Positions 17,223 to 25,950 of a DNA stretch of 64,000 nucleotides are shown in pieces. Source of the DNA: Pueribacillus sp041725775 (GTDB lineage: Bacteria > Bacillota > Bacilli > Bacillales > UBA6769). Position 1 is the first letter of the stretch. Each line of letters opens with the position of its first letter. Under the pieces are notes generated by a model, which worked only from the letters and a program-made list of their open reading frames with translations, had not been told where the DNA came from and made no database searches. The translations under genes were made by a program, and so were the position numbers. Location of the stretch: contig NZ_JBEUEL010000002.1 of NCBI RefSeq assembly GCF_041725775.1, forward strand, positions 124,001 through 188,000, read 5' to 3'.

Positions 17223-20200
17223 TTATTTTTTTATTTCAATTAAAAGATCTCCTGTTTGAATTGCCTCACCATTGGTTACATGTACATCAACGATTGTTCC
17301 GTCAAATGGTGCTTGGACCGTTGTTTCCATTTTCATTGCTTCCGTAATCATAAGGTGATCGCCTTTTTTCACTTTCTCACCTTTCTTAACGAGAACCTCG
17401 ATGACAGTTCCTGGCATCGTTGCGCCAACATGGTTCGGATTATCGCGATCTGCTTTCGGCTTCGCTGCCAATGTTGTTTTAACGCTCAAATCTTTAACAA
17501 CTACTTCGCGTGGTTGTCCATTAAGTTCAAAATAAATGACTCTCGTTCCGTCTACTTGTGGTTGACCAATTGACACTAGTTTTACAATTAACGTTTTTCC
17601 TTGCTCAATTTCAACTTTAATTTCTTCACCAAGTCTCATGCCGTAGAAGAACGTTGGTGTATCTAGGACCGATAAGTCACCGAATTCCTCAGCTAATTTT
17701 TCATAATCCATAAATACTTTCGGATATAATGCGTAGGCGATGACATCTTGTTTCGTTACTTGACGGTTGAGCTTTCCGATTAAAGTTTCTCTTAATTCAT
17801 GGAAATTGATTGGTTCAAGTAGCTCACCAGGACGTTGTGTAATTGCTTGACGCCCTTTTAAAATGATTTTTTGAAGTTCCTTCGGAAAACCTTGATAAGG
17901 CTGACCTAAATAGCCTTGGAAAAACTCAATCACCGAATCAGGAAAATCAAGCGTTTCACCTTTTTCATAAATATCATCTTCGCTCAAATTGTTTTGTACC
18001 ATAAAGAGAGCCATATCACCAACAACTTTTGATGATGGTGTTACTTTAACAACATCACCAAACATATCATTCACACGGCGATACATCCTTTTCACTTCGT
18101 CCCACTTTTCACTAAGACCGACTGCTTTTGCTTGTTGTTGTAAGTTACTATATTGTCCACCGGGCATTTCATGCTCATATACTTCCGTATGTGGTGCATT
18201 CATGCCACTTTCAAAGCCTTTATAATATTCGCGCGTATCTTCCCAATAATGAGCAAGCTCGTCTAATGCTTTGTTGTCTACTTTTGGTGCTCTTTCCGTA
18301 CCTTTCAACGCATAATAAAGTGAATTTGCACTCGGCTGAGATGTGAGTCCTGCCATTGAACTTAACGCAACATCAACGATGTCCACTCCTGCTTCAATCG
18401 CTTTCGCATACGTGAAAATTCCATTTCCGCTCGTGTCATGAGTGTGCAAATGAATTGGCAAATCAACAGTATCCTTCAGAGCAGAAATTAGTTCATATGC
18501 AGCTTGCGGTTTTAACAATCCCGCCATATCTTTGATGCCTAAAATATGTGCGCCAGCTTGTTCAAGCTCTTTCGCCATATTTTTGTAATAATTTAAGTCA
18601 TATTTTGTTCGTGTCGGATCAAGAATATCACCTGTATAACAGATCGATGCTTCCGCGATTTTTCCTGATTCACGCACTGAATCTATTGCTAATGTCATCC
18701 CTTCAATCCAATTGAGGCTATCGAAAATACGAAATACGTCTATGCCTGCATCTGCAGAATGTTGAACAAACTCGCGAATTAAGTTATCAGGGTAATTTTT
18801 GTATCCGACAGCATTTGATGCTCTTAAAAGCATTTGAAAGAGCACATTTGGCACTTTCTTTCGCAATTTATTCAATCGTTCCCACGGATCTTCGTTTAAA
18901 AATCGCATTGCTACGTCAAACGTTGCTCCACCCCACATTTCGAGTGAAAACAAGTCGGGCAGTAAATGAGCAGTTGGCTCAGCAATTTTTAATAAATCGT
19001 TCGTTCTAACACGTGTGGCTAATAATGATTGATGAGCATCACGGAATGTAGTATCAGTTAACAGTACTTCATTTTGTGCTTTCACCCAATCGACAAGACC
19101 TTCTGGCCCTTTATTATCTAAAATTTGTTTCGTTCCCGAAGGAATTTGTGAAGATTTTTTAACTTTAGGGATTCTTCGATCCGGAAATGCAGGCTTTTTC
19201 TTTTTTTCGAGCCCTGGAAAACCATTGATTGTCGTTGTCCCAATGTATTTCAGCATCTTCGTTCCACGATCTAATCGTTTCGGAAAAACAAACAACTCTG
19301 GCGATGAATCGATAAACGAAGTGTCATAATCACCAGTCAGAAACTTATCATGTTTCACTACGTTTTCCAGAAATGCAATATTCGTCTTAATTCCACGAAT
19401 TCGAAACTCTTTTAGATTTCGAATCATTTTTGTTGCTGCTTTTTCAAATGTTAAAGCCCAAGTCGACACTTTTACTAATAGTGAATCATAATAAGGTGTA
19501 ATGACTGCACCTTGAAAACCATTACCCGCATCGAGGCGTACACCAAAACCGCCACCTGAACGATAGGCCATAATTTTTCCTGTATCTGGCATAAAGTTAT
19601 TCGCCGGATCTTCGGTCGTTACACGTGATTGAATCGCATAACCGTTCGTCGTAATTTCTGGTTGTTTTGGAATTCCGATTACATCACTATGTAACTCATG
19701 ACCATCAGCAATTAAGATCTGAGATTGAACAATGTCAACACCCGTTATTAATTCTGTAATCGTATGCTCAACTTGAACTCTTGGATTCACTTCAATAAAA
19801 TAAAACTTTTCATCGGGGGTAACTAAAAATTCAACGGTGCCAGCGTTTAAATAATCAACACTCTTTGATAGTTGAACCGCCGCTTGACAGATGTCTTCTC
19901 TCAATTTATCAGGTAATGAAACACTTGGCGCAACTTCAACAACTTTTTGATGTCGTCTTTGGATAGAACAATCGCGTTCGTATAAGTGAACAGTATTACC
20001 ATAAGTATCTGCCAAAATTTGAACCTCAATATGTTTTGGACGCTCAATATATTTTTCGACATACATTTCGTCACCACCAAAAGCTGCTTTCGCTTCCGAC
20101 TTCGCACGACTGTATGCATCTTCAAGGGCTTGTTCGCTTCTAACGATCCTCATGCCTCGACCACCACCGCCGAGTGATGCTTTAATAATAATTGGATAAC

Positions 20201-20672
20201 CATGAGTATTAGCAAATCCACGGATTTCTTCAATATCTTTAACAGGACCATCAGAACCCGGAATTACAGGAATTCCCGCTTTAATCGCTTCATTTCTTGC
20301 ACGCACTTTGTCCCCAAACATGATAAGATGCTCAGGTTTCGGCCCAATAAAAATAATTCCTTCTTCTTGACAACGTTGTGCGAATTGCGTATTTTCTGAA
20401 AGAAAACCGTATCCTGGATGAATCGCATCTACGTCATTCGCTTTTGCAATTTCAATAATTCCTTCTATGTCTAAATAAGCATCGATTGGTTTCTTGCCTT
20501 CACCGACAAGGTAGGCTTCATCCGCTTTATAGCGATGAAAAGAACCGGTATCTTCATTTGAATAGATCGCCACAGTGCGTAAGCCTAATTCTGTACAAGC
20601 GCGAAATATTCGAATGGCAATTTCCCCTCTGTTTGCAACCAACACTTTGTTAATTTTCTGTTCCCTATCCAT
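17223..20672 (-). CDS. pycA: Pyruvate carboxylase
   Basis: It carboxylates pyruvate to oxaloacetate, replenishing the TCA cycle in the cytoplasm. Domains in order: biotin carboxylase with ATP-grasp (about 5-460; KASLGGGGRGMR loop), carboxyltransferase (about 530-800; TFRDAHQSLLATR), the tetramerisation/OADA domain, and the biotin carrier with EAMKMET, where Lys1114 is the biotinylation site. All 1149 residues are intact. GGGAGGAAA precedes ATG 20672. In B. subtilis the c-di-AMP receptor DarB binds this enzyme, and darB is in this window. Confidence 0.97.
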   Translation of the reverse strand: MDREQKINKVLVANRGEIAIRIFRACTELGLRTVAIYSNEDTGSFHRYKADEAYLVGEGKKPIDAYLDIEGIIEIAKANDVDAIHPGYGFLSENTQFAQRCQEEGIIFIGPKPEHLIMFGDKVRARNEAIKAGIPVIPGSDGPVKDIEEIRGFANTHGYPIIIKASLGGGGRGMRIVRSEQALEDAYSRAKSEAKAAFGGDEMYVEKYIERPKHIEVQILADTYGNTVHLYERDCSIQRRHQKVVEVAPSVSLPDKLREDICQAAVQLSKSVDYLNAGTVEFLVTPDEKFYFIEVNPRVQVEHTITELITGVDIVQSQILIADGHELHSDVIGIPKQPEITTNGYAIQSRVTTEDPANNFMPDTGKIMAYRSGGGFGVRLDAGNGFQGAVITPYYDSLLVKVSTWALTFEKAATKMIRNLKEFRIRGIKTNIAFLENVVKHDKFLTGDYDTSFIDSSPELFVFPKRLDRGTKMLKYIGTTTINGFPGLEKKKKPAFPDRRIPKVKKSSQIPSGTKQILDNKGPEGLVDWVKAQNEVLLTDTTFRDAHQSLLATRVRTNDLLKIAEPTAHLLPDLFSLEMWGGATFDVAMRFLNEDPWERLNKLRKKVPNVLFQMLLRASNAVGYKNYPDNLIREFVQHSADAGIDVFRIFDSLNWIEGMTLAIDSVRESGKIAEASICYTGDILDPTRTKYDLNYYKNMAKELEQAGAHILGIKDMAGLLKPQAAYELISALKDTVDLPIHLHTHDTSGNGIFTYAKAIEAGVDIVDVALSSMAGLTSQPSANSLYYALKGTERAPKVDNKALDELAHYWEDTREYYKGFESGMNAPHTEVYEHEMPGGQYSNLQQQAKAVGLSEKWDEVKRMYRRVNDMFGDVVKVTPSSKVVGDMALFMVQNNLSEDDIYEKGETLDFPDSVIEFFQGYLGQPYQGFPKELQKIILKGRQAITQRPGELLEPINFHELRETLIGKLNRQVTKQDVIAYALYPKVFMDYEKLAEEFGDLSVLDTPTFFYGMRLGEEIKVEIEQGKTLIVKLVSIGQPQVDGTRVIYFELNGQPREVVVKDLSVKTTLAAKPKADRDNPNHVGATMPGTVIEVLVKKGEKVKKGDHLMITEAMKMETTVQAPFDGTIVDVHVTNGEAIQTGDLLIEIKK

Positions 20673-20738
20673 ACTATTTCCTCCCTATCTACCAAATTAT
20701 ATATATAAACCTTACCTTCCTAATATTGAAATATTTAT

Positions 20739-21887
20739 TTAATCAGAAGGCCGGACGGTTTCTCGCTTCATATTTAGAAACGCTGAAATATTAACAAGAA
20801 TTCCCATTGAAAACATAACTAAAACTAGAAAAGAACCTCCATAGCTTATAAACGGAAGTGGCGCTCCCGTGATTGGCAATAAGCCTGAAATCGCCCCAAG
20901 ATTTACAAATGCTTGTATAGCAACAAGCGAGGAAATTCCAATCGCTAATAAACTACCAAATGTGTCTTTGCATCTGATGCCAATCATAAATCCCTTAAAT
21001 ACGATATATGCAAACAAACCGATAACGAAAATAGTTCCGAATACACCAAGTTCTTCAACAACAACCGCCATAATAAAATCTGTATACGGCTCCGGTAAAA
21101 ACCCATATTTTTGAATACTATTTCCTAGTCCTCTTCCGAGTATACCACCAGAGGCCATCGCTATGTATGAATTAATAAGGTGGTACCCTGAATCTTCAGG
21201 ATCCGAGAATGGGTCGTAAGCACCCGTTATTCTCGATAATTGTTCTTCTGACAGAAATACCGAAAGTGAAGTTGCAATGAGAGACACGGCAATAATACAA
21301 AGACCAATTAGAGAAAAAAGATGTTTTCCTTTCATCCCTGAGCATATGATCATTACACCTGAAATCCCTAAAATAATAATCGCTGTGCCTAAGTCTGGTT
21401 GTTTGGCAACTAAAAAAAAGAACAAACTAATAACGATTAATGGCGGTATAACAGCCTTTCTGAAATCTTCGATGTACCCTTGCTTACGTGAAAATATTGC
21501 CGCTAAGTATATGATCAAACCAATTTTTGCAATTTCCGACGGTTGGATTGTAAAGCCACCAATCGAGATCCACCGCTGTCCAAAATTATAAACTGAGCCG
21601 ACAAGAAGTACGGCGATAAGCAATATTAATGAAATGACCATAATCGGCTTCATTAGCCGTTCATAAATTTTATAAGGCATAAGCATCGCAAACAGAAATG
21701 CTATCGTTCCAATAGCTAACCATTGCAACTGTTTGAAAAAAAAGTAATGAGTGGGTCGAGGTGGATCAAATTCCATGACTGTTACAATCATGCTTGAACT
21801 ATAGATCATGATGACTCCAAAGGCAACTAATAATACCATTGCAACCACTATGCTATAATCATAATTTTTAAAGAGTTTTTTTAGCAT
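20739..21887 (-). CDS. ftsW: Septal peptidoglycan glycosyltransferase FtsW (SEDS family)
   Basis: This is a ten-helix SEDS protein that polymerises lipid II at the division septum with its partner transpeptidase. Motifs include GDAY-like RITGAYDPFSDPEDSGYH (about 225-242), the catalytic-loop region PEPYTDFIMAVVVEELG and GAPLPFISYGGS near the end. A TTG at 21908 lies in frame, but AAAGGTTGG sits between it and ATG 21887, which gives 382 residues. Its place next to pycA matches B. subtilis ftsW rather than spoVE or rodA. Confidence 0.88.
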   Translation of the reverse strand: MLKKLFKNYDYSIVVAMVLLVAFGVIMIYSSSMIVTVMEFDPPRPTHYFFFKQLQWLAIGTIAFLFAMLMPYKIYERLMKPIMVISLILLIAVLLVGSVYNFGQRWISIGGFTIQPSEIAKIGLIIYLAAIFSRKQGYIEDFRKAVIPPLIVISLFFFLVAKQPDLGTAIIILGISGVMIICSGMKGKHLFSLIGLCIIAVSLIATSLSVFLSEEQLSRITGAYDPFSDPEDSGYHLINSYIAMASGGILGRGLGNSIQKYGFLPEPYTDFIMAVVVEELGVFGTIFVIGLFAYIVFKGFMIGIRCKDTFGSLLAIGISSLVAIQAFVNLGAISGLLPITGAPLPFISYGGSFLVLVMFSMGILVNISAFLNMKRETVRPSD

Positions 21888-21987
21888 GTATATCCAACCT
21901 TTTTCCAATCGAAACGATTCGATAGGATTTATTTTAGCATATTTTCACGAGTGTGTAGAGTTATTAAGTGCTTTATAATATAAAAAA

Positions 21988-22015
21988 ACTCAAACTACTT
22001 TAATATAGTTTGAGT
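21988..22015 (-). terminator. Terminator of ylaN
   Basis: The perfect 10-bp stem ACTCAAACTA/TAGTTTGAGT has an eight-base loop, followed on the minus strand by TTTTTT. Confidence 0.85.
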
Positions 22016-22017
22016 GT

Positions 22018-22302
22018 TTATGCTTCTTTTATCGATGCTTCATGTAAAACAGTTAATTGTTTTTCTAGGCTTTCCATTAGTTCTTTTCCATCTATTTCAT
22101 CAACTAAACCTAATCGGATTGCAAAATCAATTTCCCTTGATAAGCCAAACATTTGCGTATCGAGAACTTCCTCGTAAAGAGGACATTGAGGCATTGTTAA
22201 ATTTTCCATCTGTACCTCGATTAGTTTTAGGATCTTATTGGCATCAGCCTTTAACAGTTCATAGGCTTTTTCTCGATGTCCTGCAATTGTCTTTAGCGAC
22301 AA
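22018..22302 (-). CDS. ylaN: YlaN family protein (iron-responsive Fur partner)
   Basis: This is a 94-residue helical protein of the DUF1507/YlaN family, with MPQCPLYEEVLDTQMFGLSREIDFA as its conserved core (about residues 37-61; quoted in two parts in databases). In B. subtilis and Staphylococcus YlaN is needed under iron limitation and acts on Fur. It is a monocistronic unit here, ending directly before its terminator, between glsA and ftsW as in B. subtilis. Confidence 0.9.
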   Translation of the reverse strand: MSLKTIAGHREKAYELLKADANKILKLIEVQMENLTMPQCPLYEEVLDTQMFGLSREIDFAIRLGLVDEIDGKELMESLEKQLTVLHEASIKEA

Positions 22303-22402
22303 AATGATCCCTCCGATCTTAAGATCTCATACTTGTTTTTATCATAGCGATTCTAATATAAAAAAGCAAGTAAGGACGTTTCTCCCATAGCATACGTCGC
22401 GA

Positions 22403-23329
22403 TTAAAAAATATTTAATTGTAATTGATTTGAAAGAGACTGTAATAGTCTTACTCCTGCAATGCTATTCCCTTTTTCGTTTAAAGCAGGTCCGTAAACAC
22501 CGATTCCCATTTTTTCTGGAATTGAGCTAAGTACCGCACCAGATACACCACTTTTAGCTGGAATTCCAACTTTGATCGCGAATTCACCCGATTCGTTATA
22601 CATACCACACGTAACCATAAATGTCGTTACAATTCGCGTAATGTCTTTTGAGAGAATGATTTCACCGTTGTATGGATTGATTCCATCATTCGCTAGCACA
22701 TAGCCAATGTGAGCGAGATCAATACAATTCAACTCAATGGCACACTGGTTCGTATAAAGATTAAGCAACTCTTCAATGTCTCCGTCAATGACTTTATGCT
22801 CTTTCAAAAAATAGCATAGCGAACGGTTTAAATTTGCTGTCTCGAACTCTGACTTTGCAACATACTCGTTCACTGTTATTCGGTCATTGTTTGCCATTTT
22901 CCGAACTAACTGTAAGATTCTTTCAAGTTTTTCTTCATTGTTCATTCCTTGAATTAAATGAGTGACCGTTAGCGCTCCTGCGTTAATCATTGGGTTAAGT
23001 GGTTTTGATGGTGTTTGATTTTCTAGCTTTGCTATCGAATTAAAGGGGTCACCAGTTGGCTCCATCCCAACTTTTTCAAACACTTTCGTTCTTCCAAGAT
23101 CATCAATTGCAAGTGCTAACGTTATAATCTTACTAACACTTTGGAGCGTAAATCGTTTTGAAACATCTCCTGCTGATACACACCCTTCTTTCGTATAGAG
23201 AGCCACCGATAAATCCGTTTGCTCTGCTTTTGCTAATGCAGGGATGTAATGTGGAACAGTTCCTTTACGACTAAACGGTCGAGCTTTTTCAACGAATTCT
23301 TGCAGCGTATCACTTGGTATACATTGCAC
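22403..23329 (-). CDS. glsA: Glutaminase A (YlaM type)
   Basis: It hydrolyses glutamine to glutamate and ammonia. The serine-hydrolase fold of the beta-lactamase-like family is marked by S64-V-S-K67 (SxxK) and by the GIPAKSGVSGAV segment near the C-terminus. The frame extends to TTG 23353, but GGAG lies inside this extension and eight bases before GTG 23329, giving 308 residues, almost the size of B. subtilis YlaM (309). It faces ylaN and is divergent from the YlaL-like gene. Confidence 0.92.
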   Translation of the reverse strand: MQCIPSDTLQEFVEKARPFSRKGTVPHYIPALAKAEQTDLSVALYTKEGCVSAGDVSKRFTLQSVSKIITLALAIDDLGRTKVFEKVGMEPTGDPFNSIAKLENQTPSKPLNPMINAGALTVTHLIQGMNNEEKLERILQLVRKMANNDRITVNEYVAKSEFETANLNRSLCYFLKEHKVIDGDIEELLNLYTNQCAIELNCIDLAHIGYVLANDGINPYNGEIILSKDITRIVTTFMVTCGMYNESGEFAIKVGIPAKSGVSGAVLSSIPEKMGIGVYGPALNEKGNSIAGVRLLQSLSNQLQLNIF

Positions 23330-23418
23330 GAAAAACACTCCTATCTCTTTCAACTATTATATCCATTCATATCCAATAAATGATAAAATATAAACTAAAA
23401 ATAAGAGGAGTGGGATTT

Positions 23419-23922
23419 ATGAGCGATATTATACAGTTTTCTGGTGACATTGAATATAAAATTACACTTGATCCGAGTGTCTGGATTTTTGATGATCGAA
23501 AAATTGAACTGGACAAGGCGTTTGATATAATGGGTGATCGTAAACTCGACGATTTAGAAAGTTATACGAAAAAAATTTCTAAACAATGGGATAAAGAACG
23601 TTCACAAGGAGCAAGTTTTCCACCTGTAAACAGAAGTGTTCAACGGATGGATAAAGATAAAGTTCTAACCGAAACTTATGTCATGCCGATTCAACCATTT
23701 ATTAACAATGCTGAACCAGCGGAACACGTTGAAACAGTTTCTATCGTGCAAAAAGATGGGACAACTATCTCCATTGCATTATCGAAAATAAAAGATGCTT
23801 TTCTTTGTTTCTCTAAAAACGGTAAACCTTTAACTAAAGATGGACCTGTCCACCTTTATTTCCGTGATGGCAGTAATCGAAACAAACCGATAAAAAACAT
23901 TACTGAGTTTGTGTTCAAATAA
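23419..23922 (+). CDS. ylaL: YlaL-like conserved protein of unknown function
   Basis: The 167-residue cytoplasmic protein begins SDIIQFSGDIEYKITLDPSVW and lacks signal or membrane segments. I assign it to YlaL by its place next to glsA and by the look of its N-terminus, not by a diagnosed domain. ATG 23419 with AGAGGAG upstream is preferred over ATG 23380, which has no ribosome site. The ylaK (PhoH-like ATPase) gene usual between ylaL and ylaJ is absent. Confidence 0.65.
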   Translation: MSDIIQFSGDIEYKITLDPSVWIFDDRKIELDKAFDIMGDRKLDDLESYTKKISKQWDKERSQGASFPPVNRSVQRMDKDKVLTETYVMPIQPFINNAEPAEHVETVSIVQKDGTTISIALSKIKDAFLCFSKNGKPLTKDGPVHLYFRDGSNRNKPIKNITEFVFK

Positions 23923-24015
23923 TCATGACAAAACAATAAAGCCGATTTGCATAAACTTTATCCTAGTTACAAACGATAATCGTAAACAAAACAAACGCTT
24001 GAAAGGATGTTTACT

Positions 24016-24582
24016 TTGAAAAAGCTTATCGTTCTGTTTACGGTTTTTGTATTCGGGCTTATCAGTTGCCAAAGTAACAATGGACAAAATGCACAAGAAA
24101 ACAACGTTGTTGACATTCATTATACAAATAACAAACATCCAGACGATATCGCTGAACACTTAGTCAATATCGCGAGTTCGGTTCCTGATGTTAATGATGC
24201 AACGGCACTCGTCATTGGAAGGTATGCAATTGTCGGAATCGATGTGAATAAAGATCTCGATCGTTCAAAGGTAGGCACAATTAAATACACAGTTGGAGAA
24301 GCATTGAAAGATGACCCTTACGGAGCCTACTCCATTGTTACAGCTGATACAGACATAACGGAAAGAATAAATCAAATGCAGCAAGATATGCAGGAAGGAC
24401 GTCCTGTCACAGGTATAATGGAAGAATTAGCCGAAATTGTTAATCGGCTTATGCCAGAAACACCTGGGAAATTATTTGAAGAAAATAAAAGCCAACCTGA
24501 AAAGGATCATAATCAACAATTGAATGAACGAGAGGAAAAAACGTTGAGAAAAGAGCAAGATAAACAAGATTTAGATCGATGA
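24016..24582 (+). CDS. ylaJ: YhcN/YlaJ-type sporulation lipoprotein
   Basis: A lipoprotein signal ends at LISC (Cys at about residue 18), followed by a Q/N-rich linker and the YhcN/YlaJ domain (about 35-130; core AEHLVNIASSVPDVNDATALV), then a charged C-terminal tail rich in Glu, Lys and Asp. Such proteins occur in the forespore or inner spore membrane and affect germination. TTG 24016 is spaced eight bases from AAAGGA, whereas ATG 24007 overlaps that site, so TTG is chosen. It is followed by ylaI. Confidence 0.8.
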   Translation: MKKLIVLFTVFVFGLISCQSNNGQNAQENNVVDIHYTNNKHPDDIAEHLVNIASSVPDVNDATALVIGRYAIVGIDVNKDLDRSKVGTIKYTVGEALKDDPYGAYSIVTADTDITERINQMQQDMQEGRPVTGIMEELAEIVNRLMPETPGKLFEENKSQPEKDHNQQLNEREEKTLRKEQDKQDLDR

Positions 24583-24624
24583 ATTCATTGAGTCCTCATG
24601 CTATACTAGACATGAGGTGTAACT

Positions 24625-24822
24625 ATGAGAGTAAAATGTATACTTTGTGATAAAATTGAAACGATCCGTGATGAAACACCACTTGCTAAACGATTGCGAA
24701 ATCGCCCCATTCATACGTTTATGTGCGATACATGTCATACGCGGATTACAAAAAAAACAGAAAAACATTTAGCAAGTGATGCATTTAAACTTTACCGCAA
24801 ACCGAAAAGAAACTTATTTTAA
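24625..24822 (+). CDS. ylaI: YlaI zinc-ribbon protein (DUF2197)
   Basis: This small 65-residue protein has two CxxC pairs, CILC (residues 5-8) and CDTC (about 35-38), typical of a zinc ribbon, and a basic tail. Its function is unknown; the family is conserved in Bacillus. It lies 42 bases after ylaJ on the same strand and ends at a terminator, suggesting a two-gene unit. Confidence 0.8.
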   Translation: MRVKCILCDKIETIRDETPLAKRLRNRPIHTFMCDTCHTRITKKTEKHLASDAFKLYRKPKRNLF

Positions 24823-24829
24823 AAACGAG

Positions 24830-24873
24830 CGATCCAAGAAGTCGTATTTCAGACGTTTGGATCGTCTTTTTTT
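24830..24873 (+). terminator. Terminator of ylaJ-ylaI
   Basis: The stem CGATCCAA/TTGGATCG (24830-24837/24857-24864) is followed by CTTTTTTT. Confidence 0.8.
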
Positions 24874-24939
24874 ATGTACCACTGCAACAATTATCATGCT
24901 TTAATTGCTAAAATCTCTCAATTAGCCCCAGACTGTACA

Positions 24940-25515
24940 AATGTAAATTGCCTATTGAATTTTCCGACTTTTTGCGGCGTTAAACGAGCTGATCCGTATG
25001 TTGAACCTACCGCACAAAATAACTTCGAATTGAAATTTCAGATGACGTTGACACAGACACAATTGGCAATCGTGTTTCACCGTCGAACGGACTGTAAATG
25101 TTGTTGAACTATTCGGTTCCTTGTACACAGGTAAAGGATCGCCTAATGCTCGTCTCGAAAGCAATGGAGATTCGTACTTCGATATTACAATTGGTAACGT
25201 GTACTAGTATGACCAGAACACATGGACAAAAACTGGAAACTTAAGAAATGAAGATGGCAAACAAGGTTCAGCGATCCTCACAGGTCTAGGCTCACCATCT
25301 GTGGATGACGTGTAGAAAAAACCGTTGAATGCGAATTTACAAGAGTCAGCTCATCCACAAATTCCAAAAGACTGGAAAGGTTCTGCTGGATCAGGTAGTA
25401 ACGGTTCAGGTGATGATGATGGCGGAACAGGCAAAACAGAAACATCAATAGGTAGTGATACGGATTGCAAGGTAAATCTGCCCAAGGTGGCAAGCGACCA
25501 AAAACTGTAAGCGTT
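24940..25515 (+). pseudogene. Decayed paralogue of the LPXTG Ig-like/collagen-like surface protein
   Basis: Pieces in different frames match the intact gene at 56699-58090 in the same order: VKRADPYVEP-TAQNNF versus VKQGDSYEEPGATAQDNF; NGDSYFDITIGNVY versus NGDSYLDITTGDVY; NTWTKTGNLRNEDGKQGSAILTG (split) ; SGSNGSGDDD; SIGSDTD; and a terminal RPKTV in place of LPKTA. Stop codons and frameshifts interrupt it, for example TAG after GNVY (25205-25207) and another at 25312-25314. The signal peptide, N-terminal domain and membrane anchor are missing. It lies between ylaI and ylaH, which are neighbours in B. subtilis. Confidence 0.8.
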
Positions 25516-25541
25516 CTAAGAGAATTAAGTTAAAAAATACA

Positions 25542-25566
25542 AAACCAGGTGAAGAAAACCTGGTTT
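25542..25566. terminator. Terminator after ylaH (minus), possibly bidirectional
   Basis: The perfect 9-bp stem AAACCAGGT/ACCTGGTTT has a seven-base loop. The minus side is followed by TGTATTTTTT, the plus side only by TGTTTG. Confidence 0.75.
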
Positions 25567-25596
25567 GTTTGAAAGGAATTTTTAAGCAGTCTTTCT

Positions 25597-25932
25597 TCAT
25601 TTCGAAGACTGTTCTTTTTTTTTCGTCTGATGCAATCGAATCCGATAAATAATGAGTACAATTGCCGCAACGATGAGACCTTCTGCAATCGGAATAAACA
25701 TTGCTAAAAACGTTAATATAACACTTCCTACCAATAACGCAATGTATACAATGAGCATTTTTAACAATGGAAGTTTACGTGCAAATCCTAATTGAAATAC
25801 GATCACCGTTAAAATGACGACGATAATATAGAGTAAGAAAAAACCCATTTCAGGATTATCGGCTATTCCTACCATTTCTGCAATCCGAGTTAGACCTTCA
25901 GGCTTAGCATTTAAAATCTCCTCTGAATCCAT
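25597..25932 (-). CDS. ylaH: YlaH-like membrane protein
   Basis: The 111-residue protein has three hydrophobic segments (about 30-48, 55-75 and 78-96) between a short acidic N-terminus (PEGLTRIAEMVG) and a Lys-rich C-terminus. It belongs to the YlaH-like family, of unknown function. It lies 18 bases after typA on the same strand and is probably its cotranscribed partner. Confidence 0.8.
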   Translation of the reverse strand: MDSEEILNAKPEGLTRIAEMVGIADNPEMGFFLLYIIVVILTVIVFQLGFARKLPLLKMLIVYIALLVGSVILTFLAMFIPIAEGLIVAAIVLIIYRIRLHQTKKKEQSSK

Positions 25933-25950
25933 AATTTTAATCCCTCTTCC

